The position numbers and the translations under genes were made by a program. Of a stretch of DNA of 64,000 nucleotides, positions 38,540-49,928 are shown one piece after another; position 1 is the stretch's first letter, and each line of letters starts with the position of its first letter. The stretch comes from Pyrocephalus nanus. Taxonomy: Eukaryota > Chordata > Aves > Passeriformes > Tyrannidae. The stretch spans positions 45,654,425 to 45,718,424 of the forward strand of contig CM076266.1 in NCBI GenBank assembly GCA_038380795.1, read 5' to 3'. The notes under the pieces are model-generated. The model ran no database searches. It saw only the letters and a list, made by a program, of their open reading frames with translations, and was not told the origin of the DNA.

Positions 38540-38830
38540 GAACCTGCCTTCTTCCCACCCTGTCCAGGGATGCCGGTCGGGTGAGAAACTTACTCTCCGT
38601 GTGCTGACTACTGCTTTTAAGGACTAGATCTTGCTTTTGCTTCATAATATTTTAGCAGATTGTTTTGTTTTAGAGTTTGTGCTTGTGCTTTGCTTTATAG
38701 TATTATTAGGTGGGTTTAAGTGTGGGCTTCTATCACTGACAACCATGAACTTTTATTAGCTTGTCACAATTTTTATTAATAAAAAGTGTTATTCCATAAA
38801 CTGCTAGAGTGAGTCCTTTCTAAAAGTGCT
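38540..38830 (+). mobile_element. Possible LTR or ERV 3' segment
   Basis: A CCTGTCCAGGGATGCCGGTC block is followed by a GT/T-rich stretch (about 38630-38720) and an AATAAAAAG polyadenylation-like signal near 38779. This order resembles the R/U5 end of some avian LTRs. I cannot define boundaries, find target duplications or see a second copy in the window, so this is a weak call that could equally be unique sequence. Confidence 0.3.
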
Positions 38831-41800
38831 AACAATTTGTTGACAGTGGAATAACTCGTGGGAGATATTTGCTGAGGTGTTTTCCTTTCACTGTTAAGGG
38901 GCAGTCCTCAAAAAGAGTAATCAAATTACCCAACTCTTGTGATTCTATTTGGGGAAGAATTCCTGTGTGGATACCAGACAGACTAGATTGGACTTATAAA
39001 GTTTTGTTTTCCCTGGGACACTAACAGACAAATATATCTTTAAGGGTCCAGCATATTCCCCCTTTCATGTGATATCCAGCAAAGGTATTCTAAGGTATTT
39101 CCAGAAGTTGTAAGCATCCTGTATACTTCATACTTAAGCACAACTGAATCCTTGAAAAAATAATTTTCTCAATTTGGAACAACGTGAAAGAAACAATATG
39201 TTAGAAGAAGGCATGACCTCAATGCTCCAGTTTTTGAAAGCAAATACTTATGAGGTTTATGAAATTTGCAACTAGTTAAGAATTTTGCAGTTAAATAAAT
39301 ATAATGCCCATACCCATATAGATGTCAGTGGTACAATAAATTCATGTTGGCTGATTTAGCTACCAGGAACTGGTTATTCTGCACTGAGGACTCAGTCCCT
39401 GTTCTGACATTGATTCTAGTCATATTTTGATAACTATAAGTTTTCAAAGTTAGTGGGTAGTTATAGTTTTCCACAACTATCAGTTGGAAAGCAGCATGAT
39501 TTTTGTACTTAAGGACTTCAGAGGGGCCTGACTTTTACCCTGGTCTTGTCCTTATTCTGATATGTAACAAGATGCTACTCACTTGTTGTCTGTGTTGCCA
39601 TAGTCTGTCCAGATTCGAACATCTTCAGGGACATTCTTCTAACTGTAAATGCAGAAATTGACTCCAAATTGCAATGCTTTGGGTGAGAGGCTAAATCTTA
39701 GAGCATACTGACTACATATTCAGACACCTAATTACAGGCACCAAATCTGAATCTTTATTCAGTTTTATCCATAAGAATTTTTTGCTATGATACTGAAATG
39801 TCTCCACACAACAAAAAGTATTTATTAGATATCTGTCTGAAATCTGATAGCAATAATTTTAGTGTCTGAACCAGGTTATCATCTTCAACTTTAAAGCAGA
39901 GATAAATGTAGATTTCTGAAAGACGTACATCACTGTCACAAGATGCAAGACAGAAAGTTCAGAAAAACAGAATGATTCATGTCTGGAGAAGCAAGAAGGA
40001 GACTTAGGAGTCAATTTCTTGCTCTGTCACTGATTCTGTTTATGTCCTTAGACATACCAATTAGCTTTCTTTTCCCCTCTGTTGGTCTTCCCTGAAGGAG
40101 TTATTTCCCTACCTCAGAATATTTGACAGATAATCCACACAAGACTCTGAAGCATTTGGATACAAGGCTACCAGTACTAGTCTACAAAAGGACATTTAAT
40201 AGAGACTCAGCACCAGACTCCTATTACAGGCTCCTCTTCAATGCCTTTACTCACTACTTTTCATTTGCATCAGTCCAATCCCCTCACTGCACAGCTGCAC
40301 AAAGTGCAGCTACACAACAATCAAGATCTTTAAAACTAGCTTCCACACTTCAGTTCATACAATCAGCTGGACCAATGCTGAAACCTTTGAGATTTTTTTT
40401 GTCTCAAATTTCTCTTACATATTTTTGCTTCCTTTCTTTCTTGTTCCTCCTCCCACCTTTCTTTTCCATTTCTGATCCTGAAGCACACTGAGTTACCTCT
40501 CGTAACATAGATTTCTCAGACCTCTCCTAATTGGCAAAACCCTCCCGAGAGGATGACTTTTTAGCATTTCAACATCTCATATTATGGCTGTAATCTTTTG
40601 CAAAGAGCTGCCAGACAAAAATGATTCAGGTTCAGTTTGCCAAATGAGATGACTAATAGGAGTGGACAATGGATGTGCAGATAAACCTTTTTTGTCTCAT
40701 TCTACCCCATGAATCTGCAAATAAATCACCATTTATTTCAGTGGCATTTTGCGGTGTTGGCAGGAGTTATTTATAATATTTTTATACATTGAAACTAGAA
40801 AATAATCCTCCTATTTTCAAAACTATTATCTCTGAGAGATTATATATCCTCAAAGTCATATTAAATCCTAGTGTAGGGTATAAAGACTTTTTCTAATTAA
40901 TTCAATTTGGTTATGCAGATTTGGTTCTGTCTACACAATATTTTCACATAGCATTTTTAATATTATATCTTTTACAAAGAGATTAGACTTCAGAAATTAA
41001 AATAATGTGTAAAACAGGATGACATTGTTTTTTCTTTAACCCGAGCATCTACTTCTTCTGTAAGCTAATGGCTGCTGAGCAAAGTTCTTAAGTTGAAATG
41101 TGACTGCATAAATCATGCAAAACAATTCGAAGTTTCTAGGCATCAAGAGGCTTGCAGACTTGAGGTGTGATTGAAGAGTAATAATGTACTTTTGTCAGTG
41201 AGTTAGCCTGGATCTGAAAAATAGACTAGCTGATTGAAGGACTTGACCTAATGATCTCATTCTTTTATCTCTACTCTGTCCTTCTTTCCAGTCCACTCTA
41301 GATTTTTGTTCCCCATTTCTTAGTAGACAAAAATGTTTCCTCCATTACACTTATGTAAATGATTTTCACTGAGCCTGTTAGTTTTAGTGAGATCACTTTT
41401 TACGGTACCTTTACTATTTTCAGCCGATGTGACAGACCTAGAAATAGATAATAAAAATAACTTTGGCACAGAGATGACAGACCTTTTTTTCCAGAACATT
41501 CCAAATTACTTAGATACAAATCTATTTAACAAGATTAACAACACTTAAAGTAAATAAAGACAAGACTTTAAAAAATTAAAAATTTAAAAAAAAATGTTTG
41601 TACAAATACCAAGAAACATGAAAAAATCTACCTATTTCAATATAATTATTTAGATTTATCTTGATTGCATCATGTAATGCTGTAATGTTTAGTGTGTTTA
41701 ATATGTCTTAAATCATTCCCCATCTAGAAAAGGCTGTTATGGGTTTACCAGGACTTTTCCCAGACCATATTCAGTATTTAACAAATAATATTATTATCTA

Positions 41801-43298
41801 AGATCTGTGCTAAAGGAGTACTTGAGATTTTTTTATGACCTACACCATATTGTACTTGCCTTGTTCCAGCACAGAAAAAAATTCCAAGCTTGACATCTGA
41901 ATTAAATTATTTTCTTCATCTCACCTAATATTCTATATGTTTCCATTGCAGGTAAAGAACATTTAACATCCTAATAAACACTGGGAATAAAATGTCATTT
42001 AAGGAATCAAAAATGCAATGTACATTTCTTACATCTCTATAAGTTACCTTATCCATAGCTGTCATCTTTGTCATCAGAGCAGAAGGATAGTCTGATGTCA
42101 ATAAAATTTATGTGAATGGCAGTACATTGTACTGCCTCAGAGGTGAGTTCAGATTTTGATGTTCTTGCAGAAAACTGCACATTTAATTTTGAATGGTTAG
42201 AAGGGAAATTAATGAAGATGTATTATTTAAATATAACTGAAAATGGCTGCTGACTATCAGATGCCTTCGAAAACTGCATTTCTTCTAAGCTGCTCTATCA
42301 CAGAAAATAAAGAGATCACTTTACCGTATCTTTCCATGATCTTCATTATTGTTCATTTACCACATGCTTTGGCTGTTTAAAAATAAGAAAAAAATCATTG
42401 AACTACTCTTGCTAAAGATAATGCTGCTTGAAATTAAAGGAATAGTTTTTCTTCATGTTGTCATTTTCAGAGTGCAACTAACCAATTTATTTTAGTACAC
42501 ATTCATAAAGTAGGGCTGCAATTTTTTAAATGTTATTTCTCTGTCTTACACCAATATTACATCTGTGTTACTTCCCACACAAGAGAGCATCCACAAGAAA
42601 AAAAACCTCTCTAAATCTGCTTATTTTTATATCTGATTTATTGTTTCTAGGGATTTAATCAAAGTTTCTCCTCATTTTCCCCTAATTTTTGAAACTAATT
42701 TGCATCTTACTAGTTATTCTAAAATGCAGCTAATCAGCAGAAGACCCATATTATGTTTAAATTTTTAGCTGAGAGGAGGATTTTTTAAAGGGAAATTCAT
42801 CCAGTACCGAAAGGTTTGCAAAAGTTTTGCACTCTTCATTTATGCCCTCTATTCAGGCTATAAGTGAAACTCTCAGTGCTGCTTGGTCAGGAGACTTTAA
42901 ACCAGTTAAAAAGCTTTTGACAAAATAGGCTACTGCATTTCAGGCTCAGTAAGCCTCGGGGAAAAACATCAGAGATAGAGACACAACAACCTGGTCAATT
43001 AATATGACTCTAGATATGTTAGCCCAGCTCTGCAATGCCATTAACTAAAATCAAGTGACACAATTAAATGGAAGAGCCTCTTTATCCATCCAAATATATC
43101 CCAAAGACTGAGAAAGATGACCCAATGTCTGTCAGATCTTTTCAGAGAAGAAAAAAAAAAAAGCTCCATCTGGAGCACCATTGTATCCTTAGGTGCAGCC
43201 ATTTATGCAAGTCAAACTAGAAATCAGACCTAAGTTTTGCACTAATCCTCTGTGTCTCCTGTTTCTCTTGCATAGACGCTCACCAATCAAATGCCTCA
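38831..43298. other. Unique AT-rich sequence
   Basis: No recognisable gene or transposon. The 122-codon frame at 40123-40491 is one of the longest outside repeats but has no recognisable domain, and its C-terminus is an F/L-rich run from pyrimidine-rich DNA. I treat it as chance. The stretch 40590-40790 is a candidate conserved element by appearance only. Confidence 0.5.
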
Positions 43299-43303
43299 CA
43301 GCA
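43299..43303. repeat. 5-bp target-site duplication, left copy (CAGCA)
   Basis: The left flank of the LTR starting at 43304 is CAGCA. The identical word follows the LTR at 43837-43841. Five bases is the usual ERVL duplication size. Confidence 0.85.
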
Positions 43304-43836
43304 TGTAGTGGTTTTGAGTCTAGGCCTTCCTTGGTGACCAGGTTGTAACCAAGGAACCAAGGACATGTTCCCAGTATTCCATACGATTTTTACGTAAGCA
43401 AGAATATAAATAAGAAGAGAGAGGAAGCTCTCACTCTCTTTCTTCCCGTGTACCGAAGGTGAAGGTTCTCTGCTGTCACTGGGCCTGGGCGAGGGAGTGA
43501 GGCCTAGTGCGCCTACTTGGCCTTGAGAGGCACATAGTGCCGGAGGTTGTTTGGTGTGGTTCATTGCTCTCTTGGGGGAAGTATTTGCTTTTTATCCCTT
43601 TTTCCCTTTTCTCTTTCCCTTCCTTTTCCCTTTTTGGGGGGTTCCCTGTGGGTGTTATGTTGTATATCATTCTATTTATATATATAAATGTGTTTCACTT
43701 GAAATTCAGTTTGGTTTGGGTTCTTTTGATTTTTTTTGTGATCTTTTCCGTCTGCTGTGAGAGAGAGAGAGGGAGGGAGAAGGTTCTGTCCCTGTGGTCC
43801 AGGCACTTGGCTGGGAACCAAATCCAACCTGGGACA
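43304..43836 (+). mobile_element. Solo LTR, 533 bp, ERVL-type, with perfect target duplication
   Basis: The element begins TGTAGTGGTTTTGAG and ends CCAACCTGGGACA, giving the canonical TG...CA ends. It is flanked by identical CAGCA pentamers. A TATA-like TATAAATAA lies at 43405-43413. Downstream is a pyrimidine-rich stretch (43585-43635), an A/T-rich TATATATAAA region near 43680 that may hold a degenerate polyadenylation signal, and a GA-rich patch (43760-43785). Its first eight bases, TGTAGTGG, are the same as those of the 21.5-kb LTR. No internal viral genes are present, so it arose by LTR-LTR recombination. The open frame at 43507-43848 is low-complexity F/L/P-rich sequence inside the LTR and is not a gene. 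Confidence 0.92.
43405..43413 (+). promoter_or_regulatory. TATA-like box of the 43.3-kb LTR
   Basis: The word TATAAATAA sits about 100 bp into the LTR. It is followed within about 40 bp by a CTCTCACTCTCTTTC stretch that could hold the transcription start. The position fits an LTR core promoter, but activity is not shown. Confidence 0.5.
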
Positions 43837-43841
43837 CAGCA
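43837..43841. repeat. 5-bp target-site duplication, right copy (CAGCA)
   Basis: This is an exact match to 43299-43303. The following GCAATGAAG resumes the flanking sequence. Confidence 0.85.
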
Positions 43842-43937
43842 GCAATGAAGCATCACACCTGTCTTTATCTCTTCTGTCATGCATTTACATGGCATACTCA
43901 TCAGGCCACCACCTGTATAGAAATCATACAGCTCTGT

Positions 43938-44080
43938 TTGGCCTGAGAGAGTTCAAGAAGCATTTGGACAATACTCTCAGGCACATGGTGTTACTCTCGG
44001 AGATAGTCCTGTGCAGAGACAGAAGTGGGACTCGATGATCCTTGTGGGTCCCTTCCAACTTGGCATATTCTCTGATTCTG
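43938..44080 (+). mobile_element. CR1 LINE 3' tip
   Basis: About 140 bp of CR1 3' end lie on the plus strand: TTGGCCTGAGAGAGTTCAAGAAGCATTTGGACAATACTCTCAGGCACATGG in part, then GGGACTCGATGATCCTTGTGGG and CCTTCCAACT, ending in a TTCTCTGATTCTG tail. It is the same 3'-end type as the 2.2-kb and 51.7-kb copies. It is a severely 5'-truncated insertion about 100 bp downstream of the solo LTR. Confidence 0.93.
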
Positions 44081-46993
44081 TTTCCTAGTGACTCCTTTCA
44101 GGAAGGGCTTATTTTGGTAATTTTTTTCCCCAAAGTTTACTTTTTGTTTAGGCCATTTATCAATATAGAAAATATTTATGTGCCTCTCAGGCTTTATTTT
44201 CTATTCCAAACAGGCCAACCCCCAATAATCTGAGCAGTGAGGTTGACTTATGATGAATTTGCTCATCCCAGTAACCTTTTCTGTACCTTTTTAAGTACAA
44301 TTTCATCTTTCATGAACACAATGACTTTAAATGGTATTATTTGATTTAGAGATTCTGCTGCTTCCATGAGATTTTCTGTCTTCAGCTACTTCACCAACTA
44401 GTATTCTTAACTGTTCAAAGCTCAGCCCATAGAAATCAAGATTCCTCAAGTTATTTCATTCTTCTCCTGCATTCAATTGAAAATGTAAACTTCAAAGTTC
44501 ATTTCAATATATACTATACCTTTTTATGTTTTCCTTCATGTCTTTAATTTTTCCTTTCTTTAAAATATTTCACAAGTCCTTTTACAACATTCTAGTGAGA
44601 TCATATTAGCAAGTCAATAGTTTTTTTTTCACAACTATGTTGCTACATGTGGTAGAATATTTTTCATTCTTCCCTTGATTTTTGTGCATTTATTTTAAGC
44701 TTCCAACTGAAATTTTTGTTTTGTACAGTATGCATTTATTCCATTTTGGAGATGATATTCAGTCATATAGACCTGAATTCAGTCTTGCATTATAGTTTTT
44801 TCTCTTATTTAAGCTTTTGATGTGAGACATTTTTTGCATCTTTGCCCTGCAGATGTTAAGGCTCCTCTGAGATTTTTCTGTCCAGATTGTTTCCAGGCTT
44901 CAATGTTCTCCTTTAAAATTGTAAATCGTAAATATGCTCTTGTTTATCTTTCCATATTTGACTCATATCTATTTGAGATTGAATCTTCTTCTTCGACTGA
45001 CTTTCCTAAAAGATATTTATTAGCTATCAAAAGAAAATGTATGTATGCCCTTTTTTTGTTTTTGTGCTTACTCAGTTATGAAAACTGTTGGTATCACATA
45101 CAAAATTACATGGTTTCAACTATCTTTATTTATAGTACTATCTTATTTTCCAATCTATAACCAGGAAGCTAAAGCTTCTTGACATTCCCATTGACAGCTC
45201 TACCTTCAGCTTAATTTGATCCCAGCCATTCATCAGAAACCTCGAATGTTATTGTCTCCCCCAATATTTTGCATCTAGAGATTTTGGCAACCATATTTTA
45301 TGTTTAGCTTTTATGCTGTTTTGGTGGGGCGGAGATGTTAAGCTGTGGACACAGAAACTGTCATTAGCAATTTGGAGTGTCCCCTAGGATCCAGTAGGAT
45401 TTATTCATCTTCACTGATAGAACGTACAGCTTTCTGATAAACACAGACATTAATATGCAAATCAAAAATGTTGTCACTCACTTTGAAGGTTTCTTTGATC
45501 ACAAGTTGTCATTCTGCAAACAATTAATTCAAATGCTAAAACAATAGTAGAATATTCTTTTAAATGTACTGGTAGAACAAAGATACAAAACTAATTTAAT
45601 GCATCTAGAATAGAAAACCCTCATTAACTGTACAGATATTAAAGAATCAACCCTAGCAAATTTTAGATATAAGAATAGAGACAAACATAAGAGCTACGCT
45701 AAGGTGTGGTTTGATAGTGTGCTACTGACAACGCTAAAAACAAAGTTGTCCTATGTAACATGACTAAAATAATACAGATGGAAAGAGAGAAAATTCTAAG
45801 TACTTTTGCAACACTAATTCTCTAACTTCTACTAGATGCTAACACTCAGAACCTTTGAAGGTTTCATATAGCCACATGCTTTATCAACCTAGTAAACGGA
45901 AAAACAACTGTAGGTGCACAATGCATGTGAGGAAATACCTCTGTCACAGCTGAATTCCAGAGCCTCTGGATTGACTCGTAAGGCTTTTATCTGTGCCAGT
46001 TTGTTTATAAACTGACATGAAATTAACCTTCTAATCAGGCACATAAAACAAGGCAAAACTTCTATATGATTTGTAACTACTAAGCTCTGTGTGTGTGTCT
46101 GCGTGTGTGTGTGTGGCAAGCCATGAAACTATTACACTTTTTCACTCCTATCCTTTGAATTTTTTCTCTCCCAGTCTTATTATTTATTGCATTCATTGTG
46201 ACCCATCTTAGATTTGATCTTGACCTCTTCAAGACAGAGATTGTTTTCTCTGGATATTTTGTACAGAACAATTTTTTTTTTTTGACATCAAGTAATTGTA
46301 TCAAATAATATTTGAAAGAACTATGAATTGATTTGGATGATCAGTGTTAGCTTGACTGTTATTGAATCAGAAAGAAATAGCTACACTTGCTGAATAATCA
46401 TTTTAGATTAGAATCTGAAGACATTTGGAAAGGAATCTGATAAGATCAAGCAGTCTGAAATTTGTATCAAAATTCTCCTGCAAGAGTATAATAGACAAAC
46501 TGTGGCAAATGCTGTCTCTTGCATCTAAGTACTTTTCCATCATGGAGACTTTAGGACTTTATAGACCTCTAATGGCTGCCAGCTACTCAGGTATGGATTA
46601 CACCTCTTTCCTGTGACTCAGAATAATCTTATAAAGATCTCTCTGTTCCTTCTGGATGCTAATCATTGCTGTCATCCATTATACTGCATATAATTACATG
46701 ATTTTCATAACTATGAGAAGCAATAAAACAACAGCTCTCCATTCTCACCATTCTGAATTTCTCTCTCAAGTCTCTTTTTACTTCAAAAAAATTAAGACAG
46801 ATATTTATTTTAGTGGTATTTGACCTTTCAGCACATTGCATTCAATGGTAGAATGAACCACACAGCAATCAGGCAACACAGACTCTACAAAAAATGACTT
46901 TTTGGTCATATTATAGAAAAAAAAATTTTTTTCTGTGGGGATTTGTACAAGAATGTCATGGCTATTCCTAAAAATTCAGCTTCCTGTCACAGA
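44081..46993. other. Unique AT-rich sequence
   Basis: No gene or assignable repeat. The 112-codon frame at 44822-45160 is F/L/Y-rich without recognisable motifs and is probably chance. The segment 44800-45410 could be an ancient antisense repeat, but I cannot assign it. Confidence 0.5.
46088..46115. repeat. (TG)n microsatellite, interrupted
   Basis: About 14 TG units carry a TCTGCG interruption. It is short simple sequence. Confidence 0.9.
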
Positions 46994-47330
46994 AGGAGTT
47001 GGTTTGTTCAGTCTGGAGAAGAGATAATTCCAGGGGAACCATGAATGCCAGAACATACAAGAAGGGCATCAAGAAGGGCCCTTCACAGAGGTACATGGTG
47101 GGAGGATGACATAGACAGAAGCTGAAATAACTAAGGTTCAGCCTAAATGTAAGGAAAAAAATTTCACCATGAGAACAGCTAAGCAATGAAACACTTTGCC
47201 CAGAGAGTTTGTGTAGTCAGTGTCCTTGAAAATGTTAAAGAAGACTAGAGTATCCTGGGCTGAAATCATAGTTAATGATGAACAGGAGACTCCTTCCATC
47301 CTGAAGTTTCCAATGATCCTTTCATTCTAT
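46994..47330 (+). mobile_element. Degraded CR1 LINE 3' region
   Basis: Decayed CR1 blocks occur in the right order: GGTTTGTTCAGTCTGGAGAAGAGA, AGGTTCAGCCTAAATGTAAGG, TTTGCCCAGAGAGTTTGTG and a CCTTGAAAATGTTAAAGA segment. The end, near 47330, is ATGATCCTTTCATTCTAT, a worn tail. Part of the region between the first two blocks is missing or scrambled. There is no coding frame. Its divergence suggests an older insertion than the 48-51.7-kb copy. Confidence 0.8.
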
Positions 47331-48109
47331 ATAATTTAATATAATAATTTAATATCTAACAGAAATTTGGAATATGATAACAAGTTATTTGTGTGGTTGT
47401 GTTGCACTTAGAATTGTATTTAGAGACATTGAACACAACATTCTTTTTATCTATGGAGAACATTCTTTTTATCCATGGAGAACCAGTATACAGTCAGGAG
47501 AAAGTCCTCATTCAGCTAACTTTAATGGTTTGCACAATACCTAATACAGTAGGGGACCAGGCTGGGGAAGTTTAAGTTCTCAAGTAGCACAGATCATGAA
47601 TCATAATATTAAGCCTACAGCACCAAGTACTAAAGAACTATGACTTATTTGCAATAGGAGCATTCAATCATTACAAACATACTACTAATCAAAGAGAATT
47701 TCTGTGTATTTATACAGATGCTCTTATATACCTACACATCTAGCAACACACAGCACATTAAAAAGACATAAAATAATCGAAGCAACCAATTTCATAACCC
47801 ACAATATGATCACAGGAATATCAAGAGATATATGAAGCTAGAACTACTTAAAATATATATTTCAACTTGTCTTTGACATCACTGGGGAGATTTAGCATAA
47901 ATAGCAGAAAGTGTCAATACTGTTGCAAGTTATTTCATAAACTTGGTTATCATTTCTTTTCAGGTTGCAGAGGAAATCCTCTTCACCATCTTCCTCGTAC
48001 GCACTTACCCAAGTTGCCAAGTTTAAGTGAACAAAACAGAATCACCCCTTCCCTGTGAGTATGCGAGAATAATTTCTCTAGGTACCTATGAGTGCAGATA
48101 CAGCAGAGG
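47331..48109. other. Unique spacer between two CR1 copies
   Basis: AT-rich sequence with no gene. A 27-bp near-repeat, ACATTCTTTTTATC(T/C)ATGGAGAAC, occurs in tandem at about 47438-47484. Confidence 0.5.
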
Positions 48110-48363
48110 TGGAGAGGGGGCAGTGTATGTAGTAGAAGGGTTGGAATGCATGGAGCTCACAGTGGCCAGTGGCACAGTTGAGAGCCTCTAGGTAAGAATC
48201 AGGGGCCAAACAAATAATGAGGATGTGCTATAGACCTCCTGGCCAGGACAGTGATGTTAATAAATTATTCTTTGAGGAACCAAGGGAAACTCCCAAGTCA
48301 AATGCCCTTGTCCTTACAGGGGAGTCCAGCTTGCCAGAAAATAACTATGCACTTCACACCGTT

Positions 48364-48783
48364 GGTACAACCCGGACCAGATGATTCCTAAAAAAACTAG
48401 ATGACAACTTTGTGGAACATATCCTAAGGGAGTCGACTGAGAAAGTTGCCTTCCTTGTTCTGCTGCTTGGCAACAAAGTGGATCTCATGAGCAAAGTGGA
48501 GATTGGTGACCTTCTTGGCCTCAGCCACCATGAAGTAATGGAGTTTAAAATGTCTGTTGACAGGAGGAGTAGTGCCTGCAAAACTTCAGCTCTGGAAATG
48601 AGGAGAGCAGACTTCAGGCTGTTCAGGGAATTAGTAAGTAGGATCCCCTGGGAAAGTGTTTTTCCAGGTAATGGGGTTCATCAGTGCTGGTCACTTTTCA
48701 AACAACACCTCCTAAGGGCACAGGAGCAGCAATTCGCAAATGTCAGAAGTCAAGCATCTGAGGCAGAAAGCCAGCTTGGCTGA
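48364..48783 (+). pseudogene. CR1 ORF2 endonuclease C-terminus and linker, inactive
   Basis: The frame containing 48412-48783 encodes the end of the APE-type endonuclease that nicks target DNA. The conserved C-terminal catalytic motif Ser-Asp-His reads Ser-His-His here: codons AGC-CAC-CAT at 48523-48531 within LGLSHHEVMEFK. The aspartate is thus lost by a single G-to-C change. The following linker (RRADFRLFRELVSRIPWE, HQCWSLFKQHLL) is still recognisable. The upstream part is out of frame or interrupted, and the frame stops at 48783. Identity as CR1 is firm; loss of activity is inferred from the motif. Confidence 0.88.
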
Positions 48784-49319
48784 GCAGGGATTATATCCAG
48801 GGTGTATATCCAGTAGAAGCAAGGTCAAGTGGCATGGGAAGAATACAGAGATGCTTCTTGACACTGAAAGGAGAATATTCATGTGGCCAAAGTTTAGCTG
48901 GAGTGGTAGCTGATCATAAATGTGGGAGACAATAAAAAGAGTTTTTTCAAATATATTAATGGTAATAGTGTAAAAATAACATCAGCCTGTTCAAGGATGA
49001 GAATGGTCACCTCACAAACAGGGACAGAGACAAGGCAGAGGTGTCTTAATACTTTCCTCGCCTCAGTCTTCCACATGGATGATGGACCAAGGGGTCACAG
49101 TGACCTCAGCTGGAGGACCATGACTGCCAGAATGATCAACTCCCAGTTGTGCGGGATCTGTTCCTCAAACTGGATCCCTACAAATCTATGAGGCCTGATG
49201 GGATAGATCCCAGAATCCTCAAAAATCTAGCTGATGTCATTAGAAAACCTCTCAATGATAACTGAGCAGTCTTGGGAATCTGGGGAGGTCCCAGCTGACT
49301 GAAAGCTGGTGAACATTGT

Positions 49320-49921
49320 CCATTTTCTCAAAAAGAGAAAGAATAAGGGCCCTGGAAACTACAGGCCTGTTAGTCTAACTTCAGTGCCTGGCAAAATTAT
49401 GGAGAGGGAAATACTGAAAAATATCTGAAGGACAATGCAGTCATCAGTCGCAGCCAGCACAGCTTCATGAGAGGGAAGTTCTGCTAATCCAACCTGATTT
49501 CCTTTTATAACAGTTAGTCTATGAGTTGATCAAGGGAAACCAGTTGATGTAACTTTTTGGATTTCAGTAAAGCTTTTGATACTGTCTCTCACAGGATGCT
49601 TCTGCACAAAATGTCTAGCACGCAGCTGGACAAACACATCATGTGATGGGTGAGCAACTGGCTCACAGGTCAAGCACAGAGGGTAATGGTGAATGGGGTG
49701 ACATCGGACTGATGACTTGTCACTAGTGGGGTTCTGCAGGGCTCCACCTTGGGCCCTGTGCTCTTCAACATCTTCATAAATGACTTGGACACAGGACTGG
49801 AAGGGATACTAAGCAACTTGCAGATGTTACAAAACTGAGAGGATCTGTTGACTCCCTTGAAGGCAGGGAGGCCCTGCAGAGAGACCTCAACAAATCAGAA
49901 GACTGGGCAATCACCAGCTAT
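49320..49921 (+). pseudogene. CR1 ORF2 reverse-transcriptase core, inactive
   Basis: Polymerase motifs are readable in order in one phase: FSKAFDTVSH (49563-49592, the first catalytic aspartate), then [21 protein letters not shown] (about 49728-49790). That phase is interrupted by TGA at 49644-49646 and by two adjacent TGA codons at 49710-49715. Just before the catalytic FADD box one base is missing relative to the 29.6-kb copy, and the box itself reads A-D-V at 49820-49828 instead of A-D-D. A catalytic aspartate is therefore lost as well. This is a dead polymerase. Confidence 0.9.
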
Positions 49922-49928
49922 AAGAGAC

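Larger units (their letters stand above)
48110..49921 (+). mobile_element. Long CR1 LINE, 5' portion (endonuclease to polymerase)
   Basis: This is the left part of the longest CR1 in the window. It enters in the endonuclease region (GTGTATGTAGTAGAAGGGTT, GAGCCTCTAGGTAAGAATCA, CTATAGACCTCCTGGCCAGG), runs through the endonuclease C-terminus and the linker, and then the reverse transcriptase to ATCACCAGCTAT. At that point a 1-kb LTR interrupts it, and it resumes at about 50940. The extreme 5' end of the element, including any ORF1, is missing. Together the two halves give about 2.6 kb of CR1. Stops and frameshifts throughout make it non-functional. Confidence 0.95.

Noticed and set aside
40123..40491. 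122-codon open frame as a gene
   Set aside because: No recognisable domain, low-complexity F/L-rich C-terminus from a pyrimidine run, and no splice or promoter context.
43507..43848. 113-codon open frame as a viral or host protein
   Set aside because: It lies inside the solo LTR and crosses its right boundary. Antisense frames of similar length overlap it.
44822..45160. 112-codon open frame as a gene
   Set aside because: F/L/Y-rich translation typical of T-rich DNA, with no motif or homology that I recognise.
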